From the NCBI RefSeq assembly GCF_018614415.1, contig NZ_JAGGOO010000077.1, forward strand, positions 1 to 54,556: a stretch of 54,556 nt of DNA, in the 5' to 3' direction. A program made the translations under genes and the position numbers. The notes under the pieces were generated by a model. That model had not been told where the DNA came from, searched no databases, and was given only the letters and a program-made list of their open reading frames with translations. Shown in pieces: positions 26,001-34,224 of this stretch; within the stretch, counting starts at the first letter, position 1; each line of letters starts with the position of its first letter. Source of the DNA: Streptomyces sp. ISL-12. GTDB lineage: Bacteria > Actinomycetota > Actinomycetes > Streptomycetales > Streptomycetaceae.

Positions 26001-27704
26001 GACTGGCCCGGCGGAGGCGGCCACGCCTACAACGCCGTCAACCACAACGGCACCATCGTCTGGATCGACACCCAGAGCGGCCAGGTCAGCCACCAGCCCC
26101 TCCACATCGACCAAGCCGCCCACGTCTGGCACATCCCGCTCGATCCCGACCGCAACCCCATCGACACCACCCAGCCCGAAGCACAGGACACCGCCGGCAC
26201 TACTGAGACCACACACGGCGCTGCGGGCCACGCGGAGTCCACGCCCTCCCACACAGCACAGGACGACCTGGCGAACGACACCCTGGAACAGGGCGGTGAA
26301 TCGTCTCCCTCCGAGACCGGCGTGGAGGACTCGAGCACCGGACGATCACTGCCTGGGCGAGGCGTCGCACCCGCCGAGCCCTCCGGAGGGACACTCACCA
26401 CGTCCGCGGACTTCCCCGACCCACACGACCGGGGTGTCAGCGATACCTCGGCACAGAGCCGTGATGTGACTGCGGACGGGCCGGAAAGCGACACATCACG
26501 TACTCATGAGTCGCCCGAAAGCCCGCAGTCCAGGGAATACGGCATCGAGCCGGACACGCTGCAGGGGAGACTTCGAGAAGAGCGGGACGTACACCGGGTC
26601 GAGCTGGACCGCGTTCATCACCAACTCGACAGGTGGACCCAATCTGGTGAGCTGGCGCGCGTACTGCATGTCACTGCCGGCACGCAGCCACACCCTGACG
26701 GCCCGAGCGGCATGCGCAGTTTTACGCAAGCCCAGCTCAGCGCCAACTTGACAGGCTTCGATCGGCTTTCCCCCGGCGAGCAGCAGGCTGTTGTCGCCTC
26801 TCTCGCACGGCTCAGCCTCTCTTTCCACCAGCAGCACGGTGTCGGCCGCAGCCCCGAAGTGGTGACACACCCTTACCGGCAGCCAGACGAGCCGGCTCCG
26901 GAGCCCGGAACCAAGGACCGTGGCGCGAAGTTGTCGAAGCAGTCCCTGGGCCTTCGCCTGCATCGTATGGCCGTGAACACGCTGTTCCGTGGAGCTGAGT
27001 TCAAGAAACTTCCCGAGGACGAAGCGAAGACGCTCAAAAAAAATGGCCCCGACTTCACCGACAAGAACTTCGCGGTTCTCGAAGTGCAAGGGCCGCCGCC
27101 GGATCACGAGGTCATGTACGTCGCTGATTCCTCCGTACCGGCCAACACGCCGGGCGTCAGCCCTCGTCACTCCGAGAGACACTTGATGCAGTGGCTGGAA
27201 CGCATCGATCCCCAAGGTGACCGGTATACCCCCGTCGGCCTCTATACGGAGCGAGAACCGTGCGGAGAGGGAAAGGGGCACGCCAGGTGCTCAGAGGTGC
27301 TGCAGGACAAACGGCTCGAAGGAGTTCCTGTCCACTACAGCGCCACCTACCGCCAGGACCCGGAAGGCGTCGCGATACGAGCGGCCATGCTCCCGCAGAA
27401 GGCAGCGGCGGTATCCGCCGTCGACAACTTGTCGGACCAACAAGTAAAAGAGACACTGGAGGACCGGGTACGTAACCGGCTGGTTCCGAATTCCCCCGCA
27501 CTGCCGAAGAACCTCGCCACGATAGAGAGCTTGTCTCCGGGCGAGGCACGGGCGCGACTGAAGAGCGAGATCAGCAATGAACAGGACTCCATACGAAAGG
27601 CGACCAAAACAGACGCAGAGAAGGCGATGGCCGCCGAAATGACGCGCCATATGGAGAAACTGGGACAAGTGTGGGAGGCGCTGCGGCCTCAACTCGTCAA
27701 CTGA
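23010..27704 (+). CDS. T7SS polymorphic toxin: papain-fold deamidase plus C-terminal deaminase
   Basis: A 1564-aa protein, GTG start. Residues 1-235 form a helical CpnT-like WXG100-type N-terminus (LPDELEWVLEMLGYRWPTADEDK), the part that would be recognised for export. About 240-850 is a Ser/Gly then Pro/Thr-rich linker. About 850-1045 is a papain-fold glutamine-deamidase toxin domain (Tox-PL) with Cys913 (NNCADC), His1005 (GGGGHAYNAV) and Asp1020 (IVWIDTQSG). A spacer follows. About 1180-1564 is a zinc nucleoside/nucleic-acid deaminase-type domain with HSE (1387-1389) and PC-X8-C (Cys1418, Cys1427). The substrate of either domain cannot be read. Candidate immunity genes flank it (20228 and 27780). 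Confidence 0.9.
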   Translation: MSMMLPDELEWVLEMLGYRWPTADEDKLRESAQLWRKFGDDVTRLHSAANTSARTVTAHNAGESIDAFTKTYAKFDGGSGGDGYLSNAAQAAHIIANVMDACAYLVEFAKWAVIAQLIALAIEIAAAQVAAPFTFGLSEVAALGATQATRLIVRRLLDELKDALMEAIVEAMKEPAVSAIEAIITDLVRQSVNVGFGAQQGFDLSQTVKAGAQGGWEAIKQTPQTLAEGVRDSLGSKAGNRAHHAIDSRIDGYGNTSSEAPGSGGSGSDGSDSGSSGSSRSSDSSSSSGSSSSSDSSSSSGSSGSSGSDSSSSSTRSGIGSGISAETGGATVGAPDIGSGPGSGSTTDSGPSSSSSDTSYPRPAPSSTGPTLSDFDDPSPVAATTSTPDTGTAAGSSGTSHTGGGSSVSGLSSPTPHSAPTTSSGGSVSSSSGNGGISTNIDSLAASVPTQSAATPTPAAEPAPGSSGGRPDSGSAMPTSPTAPTTGAGTTGARPATHAPGASSTTGPTSPTTQTGPARTPSASAPATGSVPGNTTATGPNTSASGPARTPGAHNGAATGPASTPQSTPASTPRTSPSTPSTPNAPSTPSTSTPSTHTRTPGADGRTPGTPDNRTPGTTDNRTPGSTDSRTPHQTAPPTTPTGRTPAPSTPDGTGTHTPAGRQNPSTVTPQTPRTSPVTEQNPGQNTPAQSSPPRTAPPSTGTRTTTPPTNPDRTSAPSGRTAAHSPQPGPVTNAPTGTHNQPSATPTRPPHQPAGNATSAPGTPGTPRTPNTPQQPAAQPTPPQSTPPTQQQPRDNQVTAVPIPTALRTPAPAASPTQATPTAPQAPGSPTTPGSPTPAQQPQQDSLQDIRADLDHSPGGLTPPDPADQQALTDAVPHNEDGTPQRFPDPFGPWTGLQNDGGPTVPGRSNNCADCSRSFLETWYGNPQVSAPRTPDTDPNGNPDTWSPETDANDNQIRWTGSTHTYAGPGGDPGTAAAIADTLQQAGPGSAAIVQVDWPGGGGHAYNAVNHNGTIVWIDTQSGQVSHQPLHIDQAAHVWHIPLDPDRNPIDTTQPEAQDTAGTTETTHGAAGHAESTPSHTAQDDLANDTLEQGGESSPSETGVEDSSTGRSLPGRGVAPAEPSGGTLTTSADFPDPHDRGVSDTSAQSRDVTADGPESDTSRTHESPESPQSREYGIEPDTLQGRLREERDVHRVELDRVHHQLDRWTQSGELARVLHVTAGTQPHPDGPSGMRSFTQAQLSANLTGFDRLSPGEQQAVVASLARLSLSFHQQHGVGRSPEVVTHPYRQPDEPAPEPGTKDRGAKLSKQSLGLRLHRMAVNTLFRGAEFKKLPEDEAKTLKKNGPDFTDKNFAVLEVQGPPPDHEVMYVADSSVPANTPGVSPRHSERHLMQWLERIDPQGDRYTPVGLYTEREPCGEGKGHARCSEVLQDKRLEGVPVHYSATYRQDPEGVAIRAAMLPQKAAAVSAVDNLSDQQVKETLEDRVRNRLVPNSPALPKNLATIESLSPGEARARLKSEISNEQDSIRKATKTDAEKAMAAEMTRHMEKLGQVWEALRPQLVN
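23843..23945 (+). repeat. Ser-Ser-Gly/Asp codon microsatellite in toxin linker
   Basis: A run of about a dozen 9-base units of the type TCGTCCGGC / TCATCCAGC encodes repeated Ser-Ser-Gly, Ser-Ser-Asp and Ser-Ser-Ser triplets. It lies at the start of the low-complexity linker and is likely to vary in copy number between strains. Confidence 0.8.
24828..24905 (+). repeat. 24-bp tandem repeat in toxin linker
   Basis: Three consecutive imperfect 24-base units encode GTPDNRTP, GTTDNRTP and GSTDSRTP within the Pro/Thr-rich linker of the toxin. In-frame unit length means copy-number changes would keep the toxin domains in frame. Confidence 0.75.
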
Positions 27705-27779
27705 GACCTGCCGACGATCCGCACCCGTTCCTCCCGGTCCGCATCCTGTCGTTCTGGCAGCCGAACTAGGCTGTGCGTC

Positions 27780-28766
27780 ATGACCGACACCATCGATTCC
27801 CTCCTGAGAGATCTCGGCGACCGAGATCGCGGGCGCCGGGCTGCCGCCGAGGACTCCCTGGTGGCTCTCGGAGGCGAAGCTGTGGACCATCTGCTGCCAC
27901 TCCTGGCCGCTCCGCGCGGGGGCAGTCGCGCCCTGCGCGCGCAGTCGGCTCTCAGCCGTATCGGTGACGCGGCGGTGACGCGCCTGAGGGAGATTCGCGC
28001 CCATGGCCCGGGCAACCTACGGCGTGTGGCCCTGCGTCTCCTCGCCGACCTACGCGGTGAGGAGGGGTTCATTCCCGCGGACCGACGTGCTCTGGACCGG
28101 CTGGTGCGCCTCAAACTGCGTTCCGAGCGCCCTGTGACACTGCCGCCGGACAGCCACTGGCTGGCCTTTCCGGCTGACGGACTCGCCGGTGTCGTGTCGG
28201 CTCTGACACTGCACGACCTCCGCCCGGTGACCACCGTGATGGGACTGTCCGCCGCCGAAGGCGCCAGTGCCCGCGACGCGGTGGAGGTCACCGTCGCTCC
28301 GGGGCGGCAGGAAACCGCCCATCGTGTCTTCATCACTCCCCAGTTCGGCGCATGGCGCCTCCTGTACGGGAACTCCTACCTGGACGCCTACAGTGGCGAA
28401 CGGATCGCGCAGACCGTCAGCGCGACGTGCGGAGAAGCCCACTTCTACCGTGTAGACGTCTACCACGACCTGCACGCCTGGTGTGTGGCGCGGGACGGCG
28501 ACGTGATACGCCGTCATTCCGGGGGCACACCTGCCACGTGGCACGGCGACCCGCTGCCCTTCGAGCTCGATTACATCGAGGGCCGTGCCTGGATCGACCC
28601 GTCCCAATGCGGCCCGCTGGGGGTGACGGACGCCAACGTCGCCGCCCATCATCTCTCGGTGGATGTGGGCTACATGCCCGCGGACATCACGCAGGAGCAC
28701 GGCTGGCTGGCCACCACCCATCCGGAGGCGCCCAACTCCCGCTTCCCGGGCGCCCTGCCGGTGTGA
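27780..28766 (+). CDS. HEAT-repeat-like protein, candidate immunity protein
   Basis: A 328-aa protein starting 75 bases after the toxin stop. Residues 1-110 are paired helices of HEAT type (RRAAAEDSLVALGGEAVDHLLPLL, LRAQSALSRIGDAAVTRLREI). The C-terminal half has alternating strands with aromatic residues (RVFITPQFGAWRLLYG, EAHFYRVDVYHDLHAWCVARDGDVIRRHSGG), a pattern seen in small immunity-type proteins of polymorphic-toxin loci. There is no clear ribosome site, and TAGGCT lies 7 bases before the ATG, so the transcript may be leaderless. Role as immunity to the C-terminal deaminase is inferred from position. Confidence 0.75.
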   Translation: MTDTIDSLLRDLGDRDRGRRAAAEDSLVALGGEAVDHLLPLLAAPRGGSRALRAQSALSRIGDAAVTRLREIRAHGPGNLRRVALRLLADLRGEEGFIPADRRALDRLVRLKLRSERPVTLPPDSHWLAFPADGLAGVVSALTLHDLRPVTTVMGLSAAEGASARDAVEVTVAPGRQETAHRVFITPQFGAWRLLYGNSYLDAYSGERIAQTVSATCGEAHFYRVDVYHDLHAWCVARDGDVIRRHSGGTPATWHGDPLPFELDYIEGRAWIDPSQCGPLGVTDANVAAHHLSVDVGYMPADITQEHGWLATTHPEAPNSRFPGALPV

Positions 28767-30406
28767 CCGGTCCTTCCCGGACGCACCGACGCGCGTCCTC
28801 AGTTCCCCGCACTCCGTCATGACGGCGGGATTCCGCCGGCTGTCGCCGCCCGGATGGCAGCAGCGGTGAAACCGTACGCGCGGATCGCCTTGTCCAGGCG
28901 CTCCACCTGGACCCGCGGCTGGGCCGACCAGCTGGAGAGCCTCAGCCCCGTACCGCTGCCCTGGCGCACCGCGTGGTCGCGGTGGCACCCATACGGCGTC
29001 CTGGGACGCCGGCCCGGCCTGCCCGGGCCGGTTCAGGGCGTGGAGGCCGGAACATGATCGGGCACACAGGTCGTGGCCAGCGAGCACGCCGATCTCCTCG
29101 GCCGAGAGGGATCGCAGGATGTCGTCCCTGACACCGGCCTCGACGACCAGGGCGACCTCCAGGTACGGCAACGGATCTGGAGGTTGTCGGACGGGGCCGA
29201 GGCGGCCCCGGCGAGAGTGGTGCGGCAGTTCATCGACGAGCGGGGCAACGTGACGCGGACCGTCGGGAGCGCACTGGACAGCCGTCCGGCGACCGCCTCC
29301 GGTCCCGGTCACCGGTCCCGTGCCGACCGCCCGGCACCCCTGCCGGTACGCAGTGCCGCGGTGGCCGCAGGCGATGACCGCTGGGTGGCGTACGGCCGCA
29401 GGGGGCTGTATGCCCTCGACGCCCCGCGTCCCACACGCTCATCAGCCGAGCCGGAATCCTGGCAGCGTCCCCTCCTGCCGTCGGCCCGCTCCACTGCCGT
29501 ATGGCCGATGCCCGCCCCCGCCCACCGCCGCCGAGCGCGGCCAGGCCCTCGGTCCGTGGCTGAGCACCGACCTCGGTGACCGCACACTGCGCTGCCTCTC
29601 CCCTGACGCTCTCCCGTCCGGACTGGCCGATCACCGGGCGGCCGCCGTCCTCACCGGCGCCCCGCCTCCGTTCGTGACGACCGTCGCCCTGGACGACACC
29701 GGCCTGCGACCCGTCAGGGGCCCGGTTTCCCCGCGGCCGCACCCCGCCTACCTGCTGGTCCATCACACCGCGCGGCGACCGGCCCCTGCACGAAATGCCC
29801 TGGCCCGGTCAGGGACGGGACGTTCCCCGCCGTCTCCGCGCGCGCAGCGAGGCACCTGGCGACGGCCCGTTCTACGCACACGTACGACGTGTACGAGCCG
29901 GTACGGGCCTCGGTGGAGAGGTGTGCCCTCACCGAGGAGCCGCGTACTGCGCCGCACACGACCCGGGGCAGTCGACTCCGACGGCCCCGGCGATCCGGTC
30001 TCGGCGGCGCGGATCTGCCGGCCGAACTCATCCCATGGCTCAGCACGATCGCCCCGCGGCCGCGGTCACCGGGAATCGGGGCCACGTCCTGGAGGAGGAC
30101 GACCTCCACCATCTGTGAGCCACCGGCGAGCCGCGGTTCCGACACCTCGGGACCTCCCGGCATGCCGCCCCAGGACAGAGAGGAGGCCGGATGTGAGCCG
30201 GAAGCGGAGTGGTCGCCGAGGACTCGGACCCAGGCGAGCGTGAGCCGGCCGGCCGATCCGCCTCGGCGACACGCCGCAACTTACGTCGCACGACCGGAAC
30301 TCACGCAGCGATCGCGGCGATGAACTCGACGTACGCCTCTCTGACTATCATCATTCCCGACAGCAACGCTGAACAGTTGACGCAGACAGCGATCACGGGG
30401 GACCCC
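28767..30406. other. Long region with eroded coding remnants
   Basis: 1640 bases without an intact gene I trust. On minus, a frame ending at 28817 reads coherently (LSSWSAQPRVQVERLDKA, IRAYGFTAAAIRAATAGG) for about 60 residues but has no start. On plus, 29560-29720 reads LGPWLSTDLGDRTLRCLSPD then ALPSGLADHRAAAVLTGAPP, which resembles part of SUKH-4-type proteins such as the one at 20228. Further pieces near 29890-30110 (YDVYEPVRASVERC, ADLPAELIPWLSTIAP) change frame. This looks like one or two immunity-type genes decayed by frameshifts. Confidence 0.5.
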
Positions 30407-30715
30407 ATGGGTCAGGGATTTGACGTCCAGAGCGACGCCTTGCGGACTTACGCCCGCCGAACCGAACCCGACGTCGAGCGGATCCTACGCATACGCAACC
30501 GCATCCAGCAGCTTGAATTGTCCGCCGGGACCTTCGGCAAGCTGCCCGAGTCGGACGAACTGAAGGCCGACTACGACACGAAGCAGCAGGACGGGATCAA
30601 GGACCTGGGCGACGCGGCGGACGTGCTCCAGCAGATCGTCGACGCGGCGCGTTCGACCGCGGACCGCTACGACGGCAACGAACAGGACACGACGGCCGGC
30701 TTCGGGGGTGCGTGA
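30407..30715 (+). CDS. EspC/WXG100-like T7SS target protein
   Basis: A 102-aa protein, ATG after a G-rich ribosome site. Two helices (residues 8-30 and 50-85) flank a loop, as in ESX secretion-associated EspC-like proteins. Near the C-terminus RYDGNE fits the YxxxD/E export motif and is followed by a short Gly-rich tail. Its stop overlaps the GTG of the next, larger WXG protein by four bases (GTGA), so the two are coupled and probably form a secreted heterodimer. Confidence 0.82.
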   Translation: MGQGFDVQSDALRTYARRTEPDVERILRIRNRIQQLELSAGTFGKLPESDELKADYDTKQQDGIKDLGDAADVLQQIVDAARSTADRYDGNEQDTTAGFGGA

Positions 30716-31686
30716 GCGTGGACATCCTCAGCCGCCTCGGCGTCAGCTTCAGCGGACCGTTCTCCGACACCATGGACCAGATCGTCCGGGGCATCATCAA
30801 ACAGTTCGGTCTCGAAGACGACCTGGAGAAAGTCAGCGGCGACAACGAGAAACTCACGGAGACGGCCGCCGACTACCGCCAGGCCGCCCGTGACCTGCGC
30901 GGTGTCGTCCAGGACCTGCAGGCCGAGCGGAACGCGCTCCTCACCCGGTGGAGCGGTGACGCGGCCGACGCGTTCAGCAAGAAGTCCCTGGCGTTCGAGA
31001 AGGCCTTGGGCGGCGAGGCCGACGACATGGACACCGTCGCCACGCTCCTCGAAACCGCCGCGGAGGCCTGCGCCACCGCCGAGCAGCTGTTGATCGACCT
31101 CATCGTCGAGATCATCGAGACGGTGGTGGCCGCGGCGGCCACCACGGCGATCCTCTCCCTGCTCACGGCCGGCGCCGCGGCCGCGATCGGACCGCTGATC
31201 ACAGCGGCCGGCGTTGCCCAGAAGGCGCTGAAGGCCGTCAAGATCACCGCGAATCTGGCCGACAAGCTGAGCGACCTGGCCAAGAGGCTCAAGGCCATCA
31301 AGCGGGCCGAGAAACTCGCGACCGAGCTGAAGAAGCTGGGCGCCGGCAAGAAGCAGGCCGAGGACGCCTACCGCATGGGCCTGGCCCGCTACCGCGGCAA
31401 GGTGGACGGCGTCGAGGCCGGCAACCAGGCCGACCTGGCCCAGTACGCGGCATACCAAGCAGCCAAACGCGGTGTGAAGCAGGGCATCGTCACCCCGATC
31501 GTCGGACAGGACGTGGGCGAGCCCCTCGGCCAGGCCTACGCCGCATACGCGCCCGAGGGCGCACCCGGTACCTCGCCGAAGGAACCGACTGCCTACGACC
31601 AGCGTCCGCAGTCGCAGAGCTTCGACCAGCGGATGACCGCCGCGGAGACGAGCACCCAGCAGAAAATACGGGAGGATTTCGGGTGA
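30712..31686 (+). CDS. Large WXG-type T7SS substrate (324 aa)
   Basis: The N-terminal 130 residues are a helical hairpin of WXG100 type with the turn LLTRWSGDAADAF (W-S-G) near residue 80. Then comes a hydrophobic Ala/Ile-rich segment (about 130-180), a basic coiled region (KLSDLAKRLKAIKRAEKLATE) and a polar tail ending QQKIREDFG. No enzymatic domain is visible, so it may be a carrier or pore-type effector. The tail matches the end of EsxB (see findings). Middle gene of a three-gene cassette (30407-32353). Confidence 0.82.
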   Translation: MSVDILSRLGVSFSGPFSDTMDQIVRGIIKQFGLEDDLEKVSGDNEKLTETAADYRQAARDLRGVVQDLQAERNALLTRWSGDAADAFSKKSLAFEKALGGEADDMDTVATLLETAAEACATAEQLLIDLIVEIIETVVAAAATTAILSLLTAGAAAAIGPLITAAGVAQKALKAVKITANLADKLSDLAKRLKAIKRAEKLATELKKLGAGKKQAEDAYRMGLARYRGKVDGVEAGNQADLAQYAAYQAAKRGVKQGIVTPIVGQDVGEPLGQAYAAYAPEGAPGTSPKEPTAYDQRPQSQSFDQRMTAAETSTQQKIREDFG

Positions 31687-31729
31687 CCAGCGCAAGGGTG
31701 GGCACAGCACGAGACACGGGAGAGTCCGC

Positions 31730-32353
31730 ATGACATCGGCCGGGGTGGAAGCGGCGGTCCGGACCATGGTGACGACGGCGCTCCGGGGCGACCCCGTGAC
31801 GCACCTCCAACCCGTGGTCCGCCACTCCCAGGCACCCAAGCCTCCGAAACAGCGACGGCCGCGCTCCCGCGTACTGCCCGGCGCCGGCTCACAACTGTCC
31901 GGCGGGCAGCGGGCGCTGGCGGGTGTCACCGGGTTCTTCGCTTGGCTGACCGACCCCCTGCACTTCCTCGGTGAACTGCTCCTGGCGCCCTTCAGGGGAC
32001 TCAGGTGGCTCTGCCGGGGCAAGGAGAAGCGTCGCCGGAACAAGCGGTTCGCGGGGGGATGGGACAGCACGGCGGGCGGGCTCGGTACAGCCATGTATCT
32101 CCAGGGCACCCGCGTGCTCGCCCTCGGACAGCGCCAGGTCTCCCTGCTGTACGTCGGTGAACACGAGGCCGAGGTCGCCTGGTCCACGCCCCGCGAAGAG
32201 GTGACCGGGGTGGAGTTCGCCGACTGGGACCCGTACAACGAGCAACGGGCCACACTGCGCTGGCACTTCCGGGACGGTTCCTGGTACGACGTGACGGCCC
32301 GGGGCGCCGGATGGCAGCAGCTGCCGGACGCCCTGCCCTCACCCTCACGCTGA
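31730..32353 (+). CDS. Hypothetical protein of the WXG cassette
   Basis: A 207-aa protein, ATG with GGGAGAG upstream. It has a basic, proline-containing N-terminus, a hydrophobic but short stretch (VTGFFAWLTDPLHFLGELLLAPF, about 75-97) that may associate with the membrane, a cluster of Arg/Lys, and a beta-rich C-terminal half (VLALGQRQVSLLYV, ATLRWHFRDGSWYDVTARGA). It starts 44 bases after the WXG gene and is probably cotranscribed. Possible immunity or chaperone protein by position only. Confidence 0.7.
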   Translation: MTSAGVEAAVRTMVTTALRGDPVTHLQPVVRHSQAPKPPKQRRPRSRVLPGAGSQLSGGQRALAGVTGFFAWLTDPLHFLGELLLAPFRGLRWLCRGKEKRRRNKRFAGGWDSTAGGLGTAMYLQGTRVLALGQRQVSLLYVGEHEAEVAWSTPREEVTGVEFADWDPYNEQRATLRWHFRDGSWYDVTARGAGWQQLPDALPSPSR

Positions 32354-33375
32354 GGCAGCTCCGCCGCGGCTCAGCTCACCAGCACGGACATCACCGCGAA
32401 CCAGGCCCCCTCGACGGCGAGGGCCGCGATCGACCGGGACCAGGCACGGTTCCGGTACCCCATCGCCGCGGCCCCGCCGGTTCAGTTGTCCCTGGAAGGC
32501 GGCGCCCTCAGCACAGAAGGTCCAGCTATGGCGTACAGGGTGCCGAGGGCGTCTGATCATGGTGCAGCTTATGAGGCTCGCCGTGGGCCCGGCGGACACC
32601 TACCGGAGCATCCTGCTCGGCGTCGCCCGCGCCTTCTCCCTCACCGGTCCGAACAAGGCCGCCGAGCGCAACCGGCTCGGACGCAACGTCCGAACCCAGT
32701 ACTGCCGCGGCAGCAATGAGCAGTGACTTCGGGTGACTCAGCAGCCCGCACCGCCGGATTTCGGTCAGGTCATCCGGCGTAGCAGGAACACGCTGGCACA
32801 AGCACATCATGGCCCGGCTTGTCATCGGCATTCGCCCTCGTCGCCGTTCCGTTCGTGTTGCAGCTCGTGGGCGCCCCGGTGTCCCTGCTCACCGTGCTGC
32901 CCATCGTGCCCGGCCTGTTCCTCCTGCTGTTCCTCTGTCTCCGGGTACGCCTCGGCCGACGACTCGAAGTGAGTGAGAAGGTGCTGCGAACGTGTCCGGA
33001 GCTGCGGGAACGTCACGGTGCCGGCCGTCACCGCGACCGCCGATCTCCCCTTGCCCGGTGGCTCTACGGCACGCCGGCACGTTCAAGGTGACGTCCTGGC
33101 ATGACACCAACGACAGCCGCAAGAAGTCCGACAACGACCGCTACGGAGACCTCACACGGACGCCGCACCTCTTCCGACGGCGTGACAAAGTGGCTGACCG
33201 GCTGCTCGGCGGCCTGGTCGTCGGCACCCATCTGTGCGTCCTGGGCTTCATCGCCGACCTCGGTGAGTCGTTCACCGCCTGGCGTGCGCCCGGAGTACGC
33301 GGGCGTACTGAAGCGGCGCTCCTACGCCCCTGATAACTTGCTGGCGCCGCCGCCCGTTCACGCCATGGGGGAAAC
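32354..33375. pseudogene. Decayed gene fragments between cassettes
   Basis: About 1 kb with several short, coherent but unlinked fragments. Minus 32371-32463 encodes 30 aa ending in a hydrophobic helix (IAALAVEGAWFAVMSVLVS). Plus 32559-32726 encodes 55 aa (VGPADTYRSILLGVARAF). Plus 32819-33091 (TTG) encodes two membrane helices and a charged tail (VSEKVLRTCPELRERHGA). Plus, about 33065-33330, reads DLTRTPHLFRRRDKVADRLL then GGLVVGTHLCVLGFIADLGE. None has a convincing start plus ribosome site plus full length. They look like remains of small membrane-protein genes. Confidence 0.5.
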
Positions 33376-34155
33376 ATGAGTCAGCCGCCACCGTTCCCAC
33401 CGCCGCCCTCCCAGCCGCCGCACGCTCCGCAGAACTGGCCGGCTCCACCACAGCAGCCCGGCTTCGGCCCGCCACCGGCACAGCCTCCGGGCCCCGGGCC
33501 CGCAGCCCCGGCCGTCCCCGGACAGCCACCGGCCTACTACGGTGCACCGCCCGTCACACCACAGCCACCGACGCCGCCGGTCCACCCTGCGCAACCGATG
33601 TACCCGGCACAGCAGCACCCGCCCTACCAAGGGCCGCCGTACCAGGGACCGGCCTACCAGGGACCGGCCTACGGACAGCCGCCACGGACGACGACGGGGC
33701 ACCCCGTGGGCGCGGTCCTCCTCGCCCTGTGCGTGTCGTTCATCGTGTCCCTGCTCTACAGCGGCCTGATCCTGGCCACGTACAAGGACCAGTCGGTCAC
33801 GGCGGCCAACACGCTCTACATCGCCCACGCTGCCATCAACGCGCTGATCGTCGGGGCTCTGGTCGGCATGGTGGGACACCGCAACGCGGGCGCACACATG
33901 TGCGGCGCCGTGGTCGCCGCGCTCGGCGCCTTCTTCGGCTACACCAACTCCCTGCCCCTCGTCCTGGCCGAGAGCCAGTCGCCCGCGGCCATCGGCGACA
34001 TGATGGAAGCGGACCCCTTCCTCCCTGCCAAGGTCTGGTGGAACGACGAGATGAGCGGCGGAGTCGACTGGTTCTCCCCGCTCGGCGTCGTGATCGCCGC
34101 GGTCCTTGCCTGGAGTCTCGCCCACGTCATCGGCAAGAGCCGCACGCGAGCATGA
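33376..34155 (+). CDS. Proline-rich membrane protein
   Basis: A 259-aa protein, ATG after GGGGGAA. Residues 1-110 are Pro/Gln/Tyr-rich with YQGPPYQGPAYQGPAY-type repeats, a common cytoplasmic tail in actinobacterial T7SS-locus proteins. Residues about 113-255 carry four hydrophobic helices (AVLLALCVSFIVSLLYSG, NALIVGALVGMVG, AVVAALGAFFGY, LGVVIAAVLAWSLAHVI). Function unknown. Convergent with the gene ending at 34225. Confidence 0.75.
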   Translation: MSQPPPFPPPPSQPPHAPQNWPAPPQQPGFGPPPAQPPGPGPAAPAVPGQPPAYYGAPPVTPQPPTPPVHPAQPMYPAQQHPPYQGPPYQGPAYQGPAYGQPPRTTTGHPVGAVLLALCVSFIVSLLYSGLILATYKDQSVTAANTLYIAHAAINALIVGALVGMVGHRNAGAHMCGAVVAALGAFFGYTNSLPLVLAESQSPAAIGDMMEADPFLPAKVWWNDEMSGGVDWFSPLGVVIAAVLAWSLAHVIGKSRTRA

Positions 34156-34224
34156 CATCGGCATCACCGGGGCTGTCATGGCCGCTGTCCGCGTCGACGC
34201 ACTGCCGCGCGGCTACCGCCCGAC

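Noticed and set aside
23797..26469. 890-aa ORF in another frame of the toxin linker
   Set aside because: Pro/Arg repeat translation of the low-complexity linker; only the frame of 23010-27704 gives recognisable domains at both ends.
28050..29312. 420-aa minus ORF across the HEAT-like gene
   Set aside because: Most of it is antisense to a better-supported plus gene; only the segment near 28,817-29,010, in a different frame, reads like protein and is listed as a remnant.
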